A stretch of 64,000 nucleotides of DNA, taken from the NCBI GenBank assembly GCA_900544795.1, contig UQWM01000001.1, forward strand, positions 149,532 to 213,531. Reading direction: 5' to 3'. This DNA is from an uncultured Phascolarctobacterium sp. (GTDB lineage: Bacteria > Bacillota > Negativicutes > Acidaminococcales > Acidaminococcaceae). The notes under the pieces are model-generated. The model had not been told where the DNA came from. It saw only the letters and a program-made list of their open reading frames with translations, and did no database searches. Below, in pieces: positions 8,724 to 15,895 of the stretch. Within the stretch, counting starts at the first letter, position 1; the number at the start of each line of letters is the position of its first letter. A program made the position numbers and the translations under genes.

Positions 8724-9095
8724 ATGGATTTCACAGAAATGTTTTTCCGGTTTGACGGACGTTTGAACCGCCAGCCCTATATCCTGCGTTTTTTACTGCG
8801 TAATGCTATAATCTGGTGTTTGGGCTACATGATCGCCAGCTTTTTTACCCCGGGCGGTACCATGTTCCAGATACTGGCCTTTGCCTTGACCTTTATCGCC
8901 GCGCTCAGCTGCCTGTCGCTGTTTGTGCGCAGGCTGCACGACCTTGACCACGGCGCTTTGATGGTGCTTTTGGCCTTCATCCCGCTGGTCAGCTTTTTCT
9001 TCGGCATCTACCTGATGTTCTTCCGCGGCACCATCGGCCCCAACAGCTACGGCCCCGATCCGCTGGCCGACGGACGCGGCGTTGACGCCTGGTAA
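8724..9095 (+). CDS. DUF805 family membrane protein
   Basis: 123-residue protein with the DUF805 signature: FFRFDGRLNRQPY at the N-terminus, three hydrophobic segments (about residues 25-45, 52-70 and 80-100), the cytosolic RRLHDLDHG motif and the C-terminal GPNSYGPDPL. The family is widespread and of unknown function. The start has AAGGAGGG upstream, so the in-frame codons before it are dropped. It is transcribed alone or with the gene before it and ends at a strong terminator. Confidence 0.85.
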   Translation: MDFTEMFFRFDGRLNRQPYILRFLLRNAIIWCLGYMIASFFTPGGTMFQILAFALTFIAALSCLSLFVRRLHDLDHGALMVLLAFIPLVSFFFGIYLMFFRGTIGPNSYGPDPLADGRGVDAW

Positions 9096-9131
9096 GCCAA
9101 GCCCTGCTAAAACGATTTGTAACCTACATAC

Positions 9132-9163
9132 AAAAAAGACGCAGCTTACGCTGCGTCTTTTTT
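9132..9163. terminator. Bidirectional terminator between DUF805 and YvrJ genes
   Basis: AAAAAAGACGCAG / CTGCGTCTTTTTT, a 13-bp stem with a 6-base loop and T-runs on both strands. It serves two converging transcription units and overlaps the last two bases of the YvrJ stop codon. Confidence 0.85.
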
Positions 9164-9317
9164 ATGCTGTTTTACCGGCCGCGATACTGCGGGCCAATCC
9201 GTTGATACTGTCTGTCAGCTTATCGAGCCTGCCTTCCATGCGCACCAGCAGATACCACGACAAGACCATGGGAAAGCCGTAGTTAGCGACCTGGCTCAGC
9301 AGCACTTCGGCGTCCAT
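9162..9317 (-). CDS. YvrJ family small membrane protein
   Basis: 51-residue ORF starting MDAEVLLSQVANYGFP, with one hydrophobic segment (GFPMVLSWYLLVRME) and an amphipathic tail (RLDKLTDSINGLARSI). This is the YvrJ layout: NYGFP, one transmembrane helix, then a charged helix. The architecture also resembles BhlA/UviB holin-like peptides. The ATG is separated by a single base from the DUF2922 stop, so the two are surely co-translated. It is the last gene of the amidase-DUF1659-DUF2922-YvrJ cassette. Function is unproven; membrane anchoring or pore formation for the amidase is an inference. Confidence 0.78.
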   Translation of the reverse strand: MDAEVLLSQVANYGFPMVLSWYLLVRMEGRLDKLTDSINGLARSIAAGKTA

Positions 9318-9318
9318 G

Positions 9319-9531
9319 TTATGCTAAAACATTGACGTCCGTAGTGCGCACACGGGCTTCCACTGCTTCGGTCAGGCCGATGCCTTCAGCAGCAAAAATA
9401 TCGGCAGCGATCACTGCCTCCATGGCAGTTTTAGCCTCCGCAGCAGTCACATCGGCGCGGGGATCGGTCACGTTAAAGACTTTTTTACTACCGTCAGCTT
9501 TTTTAAATACCAGCTGTAAAACTTTTTCCAT
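9319..9531 (-). CDS. DUF2922 domain protein
   Basis: 70-residue protein beginning MEKVLQLVFKKADGSKKVFN, with the DUF2922 pattern of an N-terminal beta-hairpin (LVFKKADG, KVFNVTDPR) and a helix (TAAEAKTAMEAVI). ATG at 9531 is used because AGGAG lies eight bases upstream; a GTG three codons earlier would be too close to that site. It has no signal peptide or membrane segment. DUF2922 and DUF1659 genes are commonly neighbours in Firmicutes, and no biochemical role is known to me. Confidence 0.82.
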   Translation of the reverse strand: MEKVLQLVFKKADGSKKVFNVTDPRADVTAAEAKTAMEAVIAADIFAAEGIGLTEAVEARVRTTDVNVLA

Positions 9532-9587
9532 CAAATCCACTCCTTTCTAACAGGCTGCCAGCGCAGCCTGCTTATTTTTGCGCTGGC

Positions 9588-9806
9588 CTATTCAGCCAGC
9601 TCGGCTTTTTCGGTCACTACAACGCCCATCAGCTCGTGGCCAATAAGCCCGCCCAAAGCCTCTGCTGCCGCTAATACTGCCGCGGGTTCAGCTTCCGGTC
9701 GGACGCCGGAATAATTGTGGGCCTTCATTTTGGCCGCACCCAGGCTGTTGACACCGTCCTCCACGTTCAGGGTCAGGGTCTGTTTAACGATCGTTTTGCT
9801 CGCCAT
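9588..9806 (-). CDS. DUF1659 domain protein
   Basis: 72-residue protein MASKTIVKQTLTLNVEDG..., with the DUF1659 pattern of beta strands followed by a helix and a final strand (LMGVVVTEKAELAE). AAAGGAGGTGAT upstream gives a near-perfect ribosome site, and the amidase stop codon is only six bases before the ATG. The N-terminal half resembles the DUF2922 partner in layout, hinting at a heteromeric pair. Function unknown. Confidence 0.82.
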   Translation of the reverse strand: MASKTIVKQTLTLNVEDGVNSLGAAKMKAHNYSGVRPEAEPAAVLAAAEALGGLIGHELMGVVVTEKAELAE

Positions 9807-9812
9807 CTTTCA

Positions 9813-10382
9813 TCACCTCCTTTGCCGTAAAATATCGCTGCGATACCAGCTAGCCTTGCCCCGCACCACATAGCCGCCGGGCTTCATCTCGCTGCCCAAA
9901 GGCAGGTCGGGCAAGTACCACAGGTCCCAGCGCAGCTGCGGATCACCGCTGTGGGGTCCGTAGCCGTCAAACAAGGCCGCTTCGCAATGGGTCGTCACTG
10001 TCAGCACGCTGATCTCCAGGTCCAGACAGGCTGTCAACACCGCAATGGCCCGTGCCAGCGACTCTATCTGCATCACCGTCGGCGGCTCACTGCCAAAGTC
10101 GGTATCAGGGCCGCAGCCCGCCACCGCTCCGGCACAACAGCACAGGGCGATACCGATACTGCCAGTATTGCGGTGCCAGGTATGCTGCTTCGGTTCTAAA
10201 AAATCTTTGCAAGTCAGATACATCTCGCCGCCGGGCCCGATATTTAGATGATAATCGTCATAAACATCGTCGTAATGCCCCGCCGTCCAGTGCAGGTAGA
10301 TCCTTTTAACGCTGCCTTTAGCACGCAGCGCCAGCGCCGCCAGTTCCTGGCCATTGATGGTCTTGGGGTTGACCTCGATCAT
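9813..10382 (-). CDS. N-acetylmuramoyl-L-alanine amidase domain protein (Amidase_2/PGRP fold)
   Basis: 189-residue protein with the Amidase_2 fold: the first zinc-ligand histidine in YLHWTAG, the central TWHRNTGSIGIAL segment and a distal THCEA...SGDPQLRWD segment resembling the second ligand and the DPG-type turn. Such enzymes cut the amide bond between muramic acid and L-alanine in peptidoglycan. There is no signal peptide, so export would need a holin-like partner or lysis; YvrJ in the same operon is a candidate. An unusual CCCAGAVAGCG cysteine cluster lies mid-domain. ATG at 10382 fits AAAGGA ten bases upstream; a GTG at 10391 is too close to it. Confidence 0.82.
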   Translation of the reverse strand: MIEVNPKTINGQELAALALRAKGSVKRIYLHWTAGHYDDVYDDYHLNIGPGGEMYLTCKDFLEPKQHTWHRNTGSIGIALCCCAGAVAGCGPDTDFGSEPPTVMQIESLARAIAVLTACLDLEISVLTVTTHCEAALFDGYGPHSGDPQLRWDLWYLPDLPLGSEMKPGGYVVRGKASWYRSDILRQRR

Positions 10383-10397
10383 TTTGCTCACGTCCTT

Positions 10398-10498
10398 TCA
10401 CCCCTGTAGTCGGCATAAAAAGCAAAAAACGGAACCTGCCGAAAAAAAAAATTTACAGAGGTTCCGTTTAGCGGCCCTGCGAGCGACTACAGGGGTGA
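10398..10498 (-). promoter_or_regulatory. Candidate transcription attenuator in the amidase operon leader
   Basis: Two nested inverted repeats. Outer arms CGACTACAGGGGTGA / TCACCCCTGTAGTCG (15 bp, 10484-10498 and 10398-10412) enclose an inner 11-bp hairpin AAACGGAACCT / AGGTTCCGTTT (10459-10469 and 10427-10437). On the minus strand the inner hairpin is followed by TTTTTTGCTTTTT, a terminator layout, and the distal outer arm touches the AAAGGA ribosome site. CCCTG in the proximal arm can instead pair with CAGGG at 10475-10479, so alternative folds are possible. Confidence 0.6.
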
Positions 10499-10503
10499 GC
10501 CAT
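10468..10503 (-). CDS. Possible 11-residue leader peptide in the attenuator
   Basis: ATG-to-TAA frame encoding MAHPCSRSQGR. It covers the proximal arm of the outer stem, and its stop codon overlaps the first arm of the terminator hairpin, the geometry of translation-coupled attenuation. The purine-rich upstream region has only a weak GAGAG ribosome site, so this is inference. Confidence 0.35.
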   Translation of the reverse strand: MAHPCSRSQGR

Positions 10504-10593
10504 TCTTTTCTTTTTCTCTCTTTTTGCCTGTTTTTCTCTCTCTTTCTTTTCTGCCCCTTTTAAGTTCCTTCCTTATTCTAAAGGTCTTCTGCT

Positions 10594-10622
10594 TTTATAC
10601 TACTAACGTACGTTAGCAATAA
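10594..10622 (-). promoter_or_regulatory. Promoter with palindromic operator for the amidase cassette
   Basis: Minus-strand TATAAA (10599-10594) with a weak -35 TTATTG (10622-10617) at 17 bases. The spacer holds the perfect 14-base palindrome CTAACGTACGTTAG (10603-10616), well placed for a repressor. Between it and the cassette lies a leader of about 200 bases, including a purine-rich stretch (10501-10560). The gap 10383-10864 otherwise holds the attenuator and the map terminator. Confidence 0.5.
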
Positions 10623-10807
10623 GAATATTCTAACCCAATCTTAACCAAACGCTACGTTTGCTCCCCTTGCTATCATATCCGGCGCGGCATCGAAAGACTG
10701 CTGTGCTGTCGGTAAAATTCCTGTTACGGCATTTGCTGACACTCCCACAGCACAGTTCACTGCCGGTTTTAAACGGTGCCCAGTAAATATAAGCTCACAA
10801 AAAAATA

Positions 10808-10838
10808 AAAAGCCCAGATGCTTAGCATCTGAGCTTTT
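10808..10838 (-). terminator. Intrinsic terminator of map
   Basis: AAAAGCTCAGATGC / GCATCTGGGCTTTT on the minus strand, TAA loop, then a T-rich run, 26 bases past the map stop. Confidence 0.8.
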
Positions 10839-10864
10839 ATCTGTCATCTATTTTTGTCAGAACC

Positions 10865-11725
10865 TTAATAGGTCAAAATCTCGTTACCGTTTTCGGTGAT
10901 CAGCACCGTATGCTCCCATTGGGCGCTCATGCCGCCATCCTGGGTATAAACTGTCCAGTCGTTGGCAGCGTCCACATACACGTCACGCTTGCCTGTATTG
11001 ATCATAGGCTCGATGGTAAAGATCATTCCCGGCACCAGCAGCATCCCGGTCTTGCGCTTGCCCACATGGCAGATAAAGGGCTCCTCGTGGAAATCAACGC
11101 CCACACCGTGGCCGCCAAATTCGGTAACGACGGAATAGCCGTGCTTATGGGCATAGCTGGAAACAGCCGCACCAATGTCGCCCACAAAACCCCAGGGCTG
11201 AGCAGCCTCCAGGCCGCGGCGCAAACATTCTTTAGTGATCGCTACCAGATCCTGCTTCTTTTTATCCACCTTGCCGATCATAAACATACGGGAAGCGTCG
11301 GCATAATAACCGTTGTAAATGGTCGATACGTCCACATTGACAATATCGCCGCTTTTCAAAACATCCTGCTCTGACGGGATACCATGGCAGACCTGATCGT
11401 TGATCGAGGTACAGACGCTTTTAGGGAAGCCGCAGAAATTGAGCGGCGCAGGTATCGCACCACGACTCACAGTATATTGATGCACGATAGTATTGACCTC
11501 TTCCGTGGTCATACCGGTCTTGATTTGCTTTTCCACTTCGTCCAGCACGGCCGTATTGATGGCGCAGGCCTCACGGATACCGGCGATCTGCTCCGGTGTT
11601 TTGATCATGGCGCGCTCTGGCACCTCGTGCCCCGCCCGGCGGTAGGTTTCGATTTTAGCGTCTATCTCCTGATGACAGTCAGCATAGGCCTTGCCGCTGC
11701 CGCACCAGCATAAATTATTTGTCAT
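10865..11725 (-). CDS. map: Type I methionine aminopeptidase with N-terminal SEC-C zinc motif
   Basis: 286 residues. The first 20 form a SEC-C motif (CWCGSGKAYADCH), a small zinc knuckle seen on some Firmicute methionine aminopeptidases and thought to help ribosome docking. From about residue 40 the M24 peptidase follows, with the metal-binding residues in VNVDVSTIYNGYYADASRMF, GHGVGVDFHEEPFI and MIFTIEPMI. It removes the initiator methionine from new proteins in the cytoplasm. The start has GAAGGAG upstream. Monocistronic, with an extended -10 promoter and its own terminator. Confidence 0.96.
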   Translation of the reverse strand: MTNNLCWCGSGKAYADCHQEIDAKIETYRRAGHEVPERAMIKTPEQIAGIREACAINTAVLDEVEKQIKTGMTTEEVNTIVHQYTVSRGAIPAPLNFCGFPKSVCTSINDQVCHGIPSEQDVLKSGDIVNVDVSTIYNGYYADASRMFMIGKVDKKKQDLVAITKECLRRGLEAAQPWGFVGDIGAAVSSYAHKHGYSVVTEFGGHGVGVDFHEEPFICHVGKRKTGMLLVPGMIFTIEPMINTGKRDVYVDAANDWTVYTQDGGMSAQWEHTVLITENGNEILTY

Positions 11726-11757
11726 ATGTCTACTCCTTCATAGCAACTGATATTGTC

Positions 11758-11766
11758 ATTATAACA
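11758..11766 (-). promoter_or_regulatory. Extended -10 promoter of map
   Basis: Minus-strand TGTTATAAT, 33 bases upstream of the map ATG. Confidence 0.5.
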
Positions 11767-11848
11767 CATCTGCCTAATTTTCTCATATCAAATTCAGGGT
11801 TTTTGTGATAAAATAGATTTAGTTTTTTGCGAAAGGAAGTAACCTCAC

Positions 11849-12508
11849 ATGGAAGCCTTATCCGGCAATTTTATTGATTATATCCTGCATTTCGACCGCT
11901 ACCTGCCCCTGGTCATGGAGCAATACGGCCATTGGATCTACGCAATTTTATTTACTATCGTCTTCTGCGAAACAGGCCTGGTCATCACCCCGTTTTTGCC
12001 CGGCGACTCACTGCTGTTTGCCTGCGGCGCCCTGGCAGCTACCAGCTCCGGCCTCGATCTTTCTACCCTGGTCATCATCTTTCTCGTTTCGGCCATTTTG
12101 GGCGACGCCTGCAACTATATGATCGGTGAAGAGTTCGGCCACCGAATACTGCGCAATTATCCCAAGCTCATCAAGCCCGAGCATATCAAAAAAGCCGAAG
12201 ATTTTTATGCCAAGCACGGCCATAAAGCCATCTTCCTGGCCCGCTTCGCGCCCATCGTGCGCACCCTGGCACCTTTTGTTGCCGGCATCGGCAATATGCA
12301 CTACCGCACCTTTGCCGTCTACAACGTTACCGGCGCAATTACCTGGATCGTCCTTTTCGTCGGCGGCGGCTATATTTTTGGTAATATGCCCTGGGTCAAA
12401 AACAACTTCTCCCATGTTACTTTAGGCATCATCCTATTTTCGCTGCTGCCTATTTTTTACGAAACACACCTTAAAGGCTGGATGGCCAAAGGACGCAAAA
12501 AGAAGTAA
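11849..12508 (+). CDS. DedA family membrane protein
   Basis: 219-residue integral membrane protein of the DedA/VTT superfamily. It shows the family landmarks ETGLVITPFLPGDSLLF near residues 41-57 and, further on, the conserved HGHKAIFLARFAPIVRTLAPFVAG segment with the two functional arginines. Four to five hydrophobic segments are visible. DedA proteins are proton-coupled scramblases or transporters that recycle lipid carriers. GAAAGGAAG precedes the start. The threonine aldolase gene begins 14 bases after its stop, so the two form an operon. Confidence 0.92.
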   Translation: MEALSGNFIDYILHFDRYLPLVMEQYGHWIYAILFTIVFCETGLVITPFLPGDSLLFACGALAATSSGLDLSTLVIIFLVSAILGDACNYMIGEEFGHRILRNYPKLIKPEHIKKAEDFYAKHGHKAIFLARFAPIVRTLAPFVAGIGNMHYRTFAVYNVTGAITWIVLFVGGGYIFGNMPWVKNNFSHVTLGIILFSLLPIFYETHLKGWMAKGRKKK

Positions 12509-12522
12509 AGGAAGTGCGGACT

Positions 12523-13557
12523 ATGTATTATTTTACCAGCGACTATACCGAAGGCGGCACCCCCGAGATCCTGGCGGCACTGTCGGCCACTAATTTTGAG
12601 CAGACCGGCGGCTATGGCATCGACCCTTACTGCGAAGCAGCGGCGCTGCTGATCAAAAAAGAATGCGGCCGCAGCGACATCGACGTCCACTTTATGGTGG
12701 GCGGCACCCAAACCAACCTTAACATCATCTGCGCGGCCCTGCGCCCCTTCCATGGGGTCTATGGCACCGTGCAGAGCCATATCAACACCCACGAAGCCGG
12801 GGCTATCGAGCGTACCGGCCACAAAGTGCTTGACCTGCCCACCACCGACGGCAAAATAACTGCTGCCATGGTACGCGAGCAGCACGAGCTGTACCTTAAC
12901 GACCCCAGCCGCGAGCACCTGGTGCAGCCTAAAATGGTCTACATCTCCCAGCCTACCGAGATCGGGTCCCTGTACCATAAGGCCGAGCTGGAAGAACTAT
13001 ACGCCGTCTGCCAGCAGTACGGCCTGTACCTGTTTATCGACGGCGCCCGTTTAGGCTATGGCCTGACGGCACCCGACAACGACCTGACAATGGCCGACAT
13101 CACTAATAACTGCGATGTGTTCTGCATCGGCGGCACCAAATGCGGCGCTCTTTTTGGCGAAGCAGCCGTCATCGTCAACCCAGCCATCAAGCCCGACTTC
13201 CGCACCATTATGAAGCAGGGCGGCGCCGTGCTGGCCAAAGGACGTTTGCTGGGATTGCAGTTTGAAGCCCTATTTACCGATGGGCTGTATTACAAGATCT
13301 GCCGCCACGGCATCAAGCTGGCCATGCAAATCAAAGCAGCCGTGCAGGAACGGGGCCTGGAATTCCTTACCGATTCCACCACCAACCAGCAATTCATCAT
13401 CTTCCCCCAGGCCATGTACGATGAGCTGAGCAAGCACTTCGTTTTGGCACCCTGGGAAAAAATGAGTGGCGACCGTATCGCAGCCCGCATTTGTACCAGT
13501 TGGGCTACCGACGCTTCCCAGGTCGACAAGCTGTGCCAATTGATCAGACAGTTATAA
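12523..13557 (+). CDS. ltaE: Low-specificity L-threonine aldolase family PLP enzyme
   Basis: 344-residue beta-eliminating-lyase-family protein (fold type I PLP). The cofactor lysine is in IGGTKCGALFGEA, with the PLP-contacting aspartate in LFIDGARLGYG and the substrate region SHINTHEAGAIE. The family cleaves L-threonine or allo-threonine to glycine and acetaldehyde. ATG at 12523 is preferred over a GTG nine bases earlier, which overlaps the AAGGAAG ribosome site. It sits in an operon with dedA and ends at a strong bidirectional terminator. A different beta-hydroxy amino acid substrate is possible. Confidence 0.9.
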   Translation: MYYFTSDYTEGGTPEILAALSATNFEQTGGYGIDPYCEAAALLIKKECGRSDIDVHFMVGGTQTNLNIICAALRPFHGVYGTVQSHINTHEAGAIERTGHKVLDLPTTDGKITAAMVREQHELYLNDPSREHLVQPKMVYISQPTEIGSLYHKAELEELYAVCQQYGLYLFIDGARLGYGLTAPDNDLTMADITNNCDVFCIGGTKCGALFGEAAVIVNPAIKPDFRTIMKQGGAVLAKGRLLGLQFEALFTDGLYYKICRHGIKLAMQIKAAVQERGLEFLTDSTTNQQFIIFPQAMYDELSKHFVLAPWEKMSGDRIAARICTSWATDASQVDKLCQLIRQL

Positions 13558-13577
13558 AAAAATACAACCGACAAACA

Positions 13578-13609
13578 AAACCCTTACAACACTAGTGCTG
13601 TAAGGGTTT
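13578..13609. terminator. Bidirectional terminator between ltaE and the c-di-GMP regulator
   Basis: AAACCCTTACA / TGTAAGGGTTT with a 10-base loop, between convergent genes; T-rich downstream on the plus strand. Confidence 0.8.
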
Positions 13610-13619
13610 ATTTTTGCGT

Positions 13620-15749
13620 TTATTCACTTTCCGCTTTGGTGATCTGCGACATAAAGGGCTCGTTTTCAAGTTCAGCGCTATAGATGACGCAGTTATTTTT
13701 ACCACGTTTCTTCGCTTCGTACAAAGCCTTATCAGCCTTACACAGCAGTGTTTCCTCATCCCTGCCGTCAGCAGGGTAAAAGGCTACGCCCACCGAAACG
13801 GACAGGGGCACCTGTACATCGGCTTCATGGCCCACTTTTTTGATAGCATGACGCAAATCATCAGCCTTCATCAGAGGCAGCTCCTGGTCTTTGATATTAC
13901 GCATAATGATCAAAAATTCGTCGCCGCCAATACGGCAAATAATATCGTCGCTGCGGAACTGTTTATTGATCTCACCGGCGATACGGCACAAAACCTCGTC
14001 ACCGAAAAGATGGCCGTGCCTGTCGTTGACCATTTTAAAATTATCTACGTCCAAAAACATCACTGCGGCCTTTTCCTGTGAAAGCTCGTCCAGCATTTCC
14101 CACAGCCGCCGCTGACCGTAAGCACGGTTGCCCAGCTGCGTCAGCGTGTCGCTTTCAGCCTGCTTTTTCCACTGTCCTATCTCACGCTTCATTTTGTCGA
14201 TACTGAACAAACGGCCGACTAAACTCAGCATCACGCCCGAGCGCTCCCAATCCCAGATGGAATTGACGTGCAAGCGGTACCACCGTTCCTCACCCAGTTT
14301 ATTGATCAGCCGCACGTCCCTGATATAGCCGGGATTGTTTTCACTCAAAGTACTGTGCAGACTCTGCAGCATTGCCAGATCCTGCCTTACGATATGCACA
14401 TCGTTACTTAAATACGCACGGGCATTATTGATAAGGCACTCTTCTCCAAAAGTATTTTTATATTCGTCCGAAAAGGTGATCGTATCCTTGCTGACGTCGA
14501 AATCAAAAAAGATATCGCCGCTCATGGCAAACAACGCCTTCTGTTTTTCGCGTTCCAATTCCAGCAGCCGTGCGATCCGGCTGTTTTTATCCATATCACA
14601 GCTGTAGCATTTTTTACCGTTCAGCCGCTCCAGGTGCGGATGCTGATAATGATAGACCACTGCGGGCAGTCCGTCGTCCGACTGCAGGATATCCGGCAGG
14701 ATCGGCGCTATCTTTAAAAAACACTGCAGCAGCTCGGGATTGAACATACCGCACTTACCCGCTTCGATCATCTGCACCGATTCCTCGTGGGAAAAAGCGC
14801 CTTTGTAGCAGCGCACGCTGGTAAGGGCGTCATAACAGTCAGCCAGAGAAAATATCTGGGCGTAGATGGGTATCTCTTTGCCGATCAAACCGTCGGGATA
14901 ACCGCTGCCGTCCCATTTTTCGTGGTGCCAACGACAGATATTGTAATGATAACGGTATTGTTCCTGATTTTGCTTTAAGCTGTCGATACTCTCTAAAATA
15001 TCGCAGCCGTACAAAGTGTGCTCCTTCATAACGGCAAACTCGTCTTCCGTAAGCTTGCCCGGCTTATTCAAAATATAATCGGGAATAGCGATCTTACCAA
15101 TATCGTGCAGGGCTGCCGCCATGGAAATATCTTCGATAGTCTTATCCGGCAGTCTGTATTCTGGGCTTTGCCGACCCATCTCCTTCAGCATGATCTTGGT
15201 CAGCTGGCGGATGCGCTGGACGTGCTGGCCCGACTCGCAGTCGCGGAACTCGACGATAGTGCTTAAGGTATCGATCATAGCCACGTTAAAGTTACGCAGC
15301 TGCTCGTTCTGCTTCTCGATCTTGTTAATCTGCTCCTGTACCAGCTTCTCCAGCTTATAACGGTAGCGGTACAGCTCGATGATATTATTTACGCGCTGAC
15401 AAATATTATCAGGGTTGAATGGTTTTAAAATAACGTCGACTACGCCTAAGCGGAAGCCCTTCGAGATCTCGTCATTAGACGATTCGGCGGTGATCAGGAA
15501 AATAGGCGTCTTTTCAGTCAGCCCTTTAGCGTTCATGATCTCCAAAGCTTCCAGCCCGTTCATCACAGGCATCACGATATCCATCAAAACGATGGCGATC
15601 TCGTCATGATATTTCTCCATCAATTCGACCGAAGTTTTGCCATTATCTGCTTCTAATATTTCATAATCGCCTGCGAAAAGCTCGCACAGTATCGCCCGGT
15701 TGAGCTCCACATCATCGACGATCAGAATTTTATCTTTTTGTCTTTCCAA
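13620..15749 (-). CDS. Response regulator with HD-GYP and GGDEF output domains
   Basis: 709-residue c-di-GMP signalling protein. Domains in order: receiver (about 7-125, phospho-acceptor aspartate in VLMDIVMPVMNG); a coiled coil (about 130-160); an HD-GYP phosphodiesterase (about 165-345, with LHDIGKIAIPD and HHEKWDGSGYPDG); a PAS-like region (about 390-520); and a C-terminal GGDEF diguanylate cyclase (RIGGDEFLIIM, about residue 608). Both opposing catalytic signatures are intact, so it may make and break c-di-GMP under control of receiver phosphorylation. The start is TTG at 15749, supported by AAAGGAGG about ten bases upstream. No cognate histidine kinase is adjacent. Confidence 0.92.
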   Translation of the reverse strand: MERQKDKILIVDDVELNRAILCELFAGDYEILEADNGKTSVELMEKYHDEIAIVLMDIVMPVMNGLEALEIMNAKGLTEKTPIFLITAESSNDEISKGFRLGVVDVILKPFNPDNICQRVNNIIELYRYRYKLEKLVQEQINKIEKQNEQLRNFNVAMIDTLSTIVEFRDCESGQHVQRIRQLTKIMLKEMGRQSPEYRLPDKTIEDISMAAALHDIGKIAIPDYILNKPGKLTEDEFAVMKEHTLYGCDILESIDSLKQNQEQYRYHYNICRWHHEKWDGSGYPDGLIGKEIPIYAQIFSLADCYDALTSVRCYKGAFSHEESVQMIEAGKCGMFNPELLQCFLKIAPILPDILQSDDGLPAVVYHYQHPHLERLNGKKCYSCDMDKNSRIARLLELEREKQKALFAMSGDIFFDFDVSKDTITFSDEYKNTFGEECLINNARAYLSNDVHIVRQDLAMLQSLHSTLSENNPGYIRDVRLINKLGEERWYRLHVNSIWDWERSGVMLSLVGRLFSIDKMKREIGQWKKQAESDTLTQLGNRAYGQRRLWEMLDELSQEKAAVMFLDVDNFKMVNDRHGHLFGDEVLCRIAGEINKQFRSDDIICRIGGDEFLIIMRNIKDQELPLMKADDLRHAIKKVGHEADVQVPLSVSVGVAFYPADGRDEETLLCKADKALYEAKKRGKNNCVIYSAELENEPFMSQITKAESE

Positions 15750-15895
15750 GCTTACGTGCCTCCTTTGGGGGCAGCCGACCTAACAGTTAGCCTGGCCGAA
15801 CTGTAAAATCACTAACATTTTATATAATACTATATGTAATATTATATTATTTTTTACAGTTTAGACAATAAAAAATTCTTAATGCAAATAAGGCA

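Noticed and set aside
10641..10847. Minus-strand open frame of 68 codons
   Set aside because: It begins inside the map terminator hairpin, has no ribosome site and no recognisable domain; it is leader/terminator sequence.
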